Of a DNA stretch of 64,000 bases, positions 62,903 to 64,000 are shown piece after piece. This stretch comes from Planotetraspora kaengkrachanensis. GTDB lineage: Bacteria; Actinomycetota; Actinomycetes; Streptosporangiales; Streptosporangiaceae. Position 1 is the first letter of the stretch. Each line of letters starts with the position of its first letter. Under the pieces are notes generated by a model that worked only from the letters and a program-made list of their open reading frames with translations, was not told where the DNA came from and searched no databases. A program made the translations under genes and the position numbers. The stretch is from contig NZ_BONV01000048.1 of the NCBI RefSeq assembly GCF_016862895.1, positions 34,008 to 98,007 of the forward strand, written 5' to 3'.

Positions 62903-63907
62903 ATGACGACGAGGAGGAGACGGGGGCCGGGCCGCGCATGGCAGCCGTACGCCCTGGTCCTTGCGGTGGTGGCGGCGGCGGTCGTGGTCCTGGTCTGGCC
63001 CTCCTCGCCGCGAGGGAGCGACACGGCCGCGTCGGCGGCCGGCCTGACGTCCGCACCGGCGGCCGCCCCGGCGGACGGGAGCGCGAACCCTTCGGCCTCT
63101 CCGTCGCGCACCGCCCGTCCCGGCCGTACGCCGACCGGCTCACCCCTGCCGTCGGCCTCGCGCTCCGCCCGGGCGAAGAAGACCCCGCCGTCCGGCGCCA
63201 CGGTGAAGGGCGAGGCGGGCAAGCGGGTGTTCACGTTCGTCAACAGGCTGGACCAGACGGTCTGGCTCGCCTCCAACAAGAGCGACAAGTATCCGCTCGC
63301 GGCGACCGGCTGGGTGCTCCGACCGGGCCAGACGGTCTCGGTGCAGGTGCCGAACAAGTGGGGCGGCCGCTTCTGGGGCCGCACCGGCTGTTCCTTCGAC
63401 TCGACCGGCCGGGGGCGCTGCCGGACCGGTGACTGCGGAGGCGTGTTCCAGTGCGTCGGCAGCACGGGATCTCCGACCACTCTGGGCGAGTTCTCGCTGG
63501 CGGCCTGGGGCGGAATGGACTTCTACGACGTCAGCATGGTCGACGGCTACAACCTGCCGATGTACATCAACGTCTCGGGGGGCGGCACCAAGGACCCGGT
63601 CAGCCCGTCGGGCTGTTACAAGGGCGCCTGCACCAAGGCCGTGAGCTGCCCGGGCAAGATGCAACTCAAGGTCGGCGGCCAGATGGTGGCGTGCAAGAAC
63701 CCGTGCACGGCCTTCGGCGGCGACACGTACTGCTGCCGCGGCAAGTGGGCCGGGCGGGAGAACTGCATCCCGTCGAAATGGCCCACGGACTACACCCAGG
63801 TGTTCAAGAAGGCCGCGCCGTACGCGTATTCGTATGCCTTCGACGACTCAGCGACCATGCCCTGCAAGGGCCGTTGCAACTACCGGGTGACGTTCGGGAT
63901 CACCTGA
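62903..63907 (+). CDS. secreted thaumatin-like protein
   Basis: 334 residues. An N-terminal membrane/signal helix (residues ~15-33), a P/S/A-rich linker to ~100, then a thaumatin-family domain. The family signature G-x-G-x-C-x-T-G-D-C...Q-C is complete at 169-184 (GRGRCRTGDCGGVFQC), followed by MDFYDVSMVDGYNLPMYI and CKNPCTAFGGDTYCC. Fourteen cysteines are in the domain (plant members usually have 16); the acidic-cleft candidates E196, D206, D209 and D274 are present. Plant members bind beta-1,3-glucan and act on fungi. ATG at 62903 is chosen because GGAGG is 9 nt before it; GTG at 62897 is alternative. It is divergent from the sigma-GH128 fusion, a matching glucan theme. Confidence 0.92.
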   Translation: MTTRRRRGPGRAWQPYALVLAVVAAAVVVLVWPSSPRGSDTAASAAGLTSAPAAAPADGSANPSASPSRTARPGRTPTGSPLPSASRSARAKKTPPSGATVKGEAGKRVFTFVNRLDQTVWLASNKSDKYPLAATGWVLRPGQTVSVQVPNKWGGRFWGRTGCSFDSTGRGRCRTGDCGGVFQCVGSTGSPTTLGEFSLAAWGGMDFYDVSMVDGYNLPMYINVSGGGTKDPVSPSGCYKGACTKAVSCPGKMQLKVGGQMVACKNPCTAFGGDTYCCRGKWAGRENCIPSKWPTDYTQVFKKAAPYAYSYAFDDSATMPCKGRCNYRVTFGIT

Positions 63908-63949
63908 GACCTGCCCGCGCGCGCCCGGGCTGCGTGACCGGCCGACGCC

Positions 63950-64000
63950 TCAGGCCGTGCTGGCCCGGATGCCGCCTGGTCCGCCCGCCTGGATCAGCGG
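63950..64000 (-). CDS. possible C-terminal end of a gene cut by the window edge
   Basis: A minus-strand frame is open from the window end to a TGA at 63950-63952 and would encode the tail ...AGGPGGIRASTA. It is only 16 codons, so this is weak. It fits the convergent orientation after the thaumatin-like gene. Confidence 0.25.
   Translation of the reverse strand, partial: PLIQAGGPGGIRASTA

Overview
The window is one continuous stretch of a high-GC actinomycete chromosome. The gene order alaS / aspS-hisS / relA-apt-secFD-yajC / ruvBAC / yebC-pdxT / pdxS / pimA-patA-pgsA / HIT / thrS, the actinobacterial DUF6167, DUF349 and EF-G2 proteins, and the phosphatidylinositol-mannoside genes all point to Actinomycetes. 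A soil or plant-associated family such as the Streptosporangiaceae is my guess; no rRNA or other marker in the window proves it. There are no phage or insertion-sequence genes, no tRNA genes and no CRISPR array.

Layout. 1-9.5 kb: alaS with two small membrane proteins, rarA, a DUF2231 protein, aspS-hisS and a metallo-beta-lactamase-fold hydrolase, all on the minus strand. 9.8-14.5 kb: a cyclophilin and a DUF349 protein (plus), then an XRE regulator divergent from a zinc alcohol dehydrogenase. 14.7-32.8 kb: a long minus-strand housekeeping block (relA, apt, secF, secD, yajC, ruvB, ruvA, ruvC, a GNAT gene, yebC, pdxT, marR, pdxS, a DUF3048 lipoprotein, a LemA-like protein, pimA, patA, pgsA). 33-41 kb: EF-G2, a GHL10 glycosidase-like secreted protein, a large membrane protein, a HIT protein and an Asp23 protein. 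41-55 kb: thrS, a GH25-like protein, phosphoketolase with a divergent MarR gene, a DUF523/DUF1722 protein, a LitS/LitR-like sigma factor and MerR pair, an aldo/keto reductase, an alpha/beta hydrolase, a glycogen-debranching-type glucosidase and a UTRA-only regulator. 55-64 kb is accessory: secreted low-complexity, beta-helix and HNH-nuclease proteins, a TatA, an AraC/VOC pair, and a divergent pair encoding an ECF-sigma / zinc-finger / transmembrane / GH128-like fusion and a secreted thaumatin-like protein.

Two things stand out. (1) Six intergenic regions carry a repeat family unknown to me. A box GTGATCATGCAC recurs at exactly 53-bp steps. Four of the six regions are mirrored about a centre, so the two halves face each other. 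Every array begins just after a gene's stop codon with the box in the sense orientation. I count 29 exact TGATCATGCA cores, all intergenic. (2) At 60.7-63.9 kb a one-piece transmembrane sigma factor with an extracellular glucanase-type domain lies divergent from a thaumatin-like protein with an intact thaumatin signature. This looks like a glucan- or fungus-sensing and response module.

Start codons were moved from the longest possible start wherever a ribosome binding site, family length or overlap argued for it; each case is stated. Functions rest on reading motifs by eye; no database search was run.
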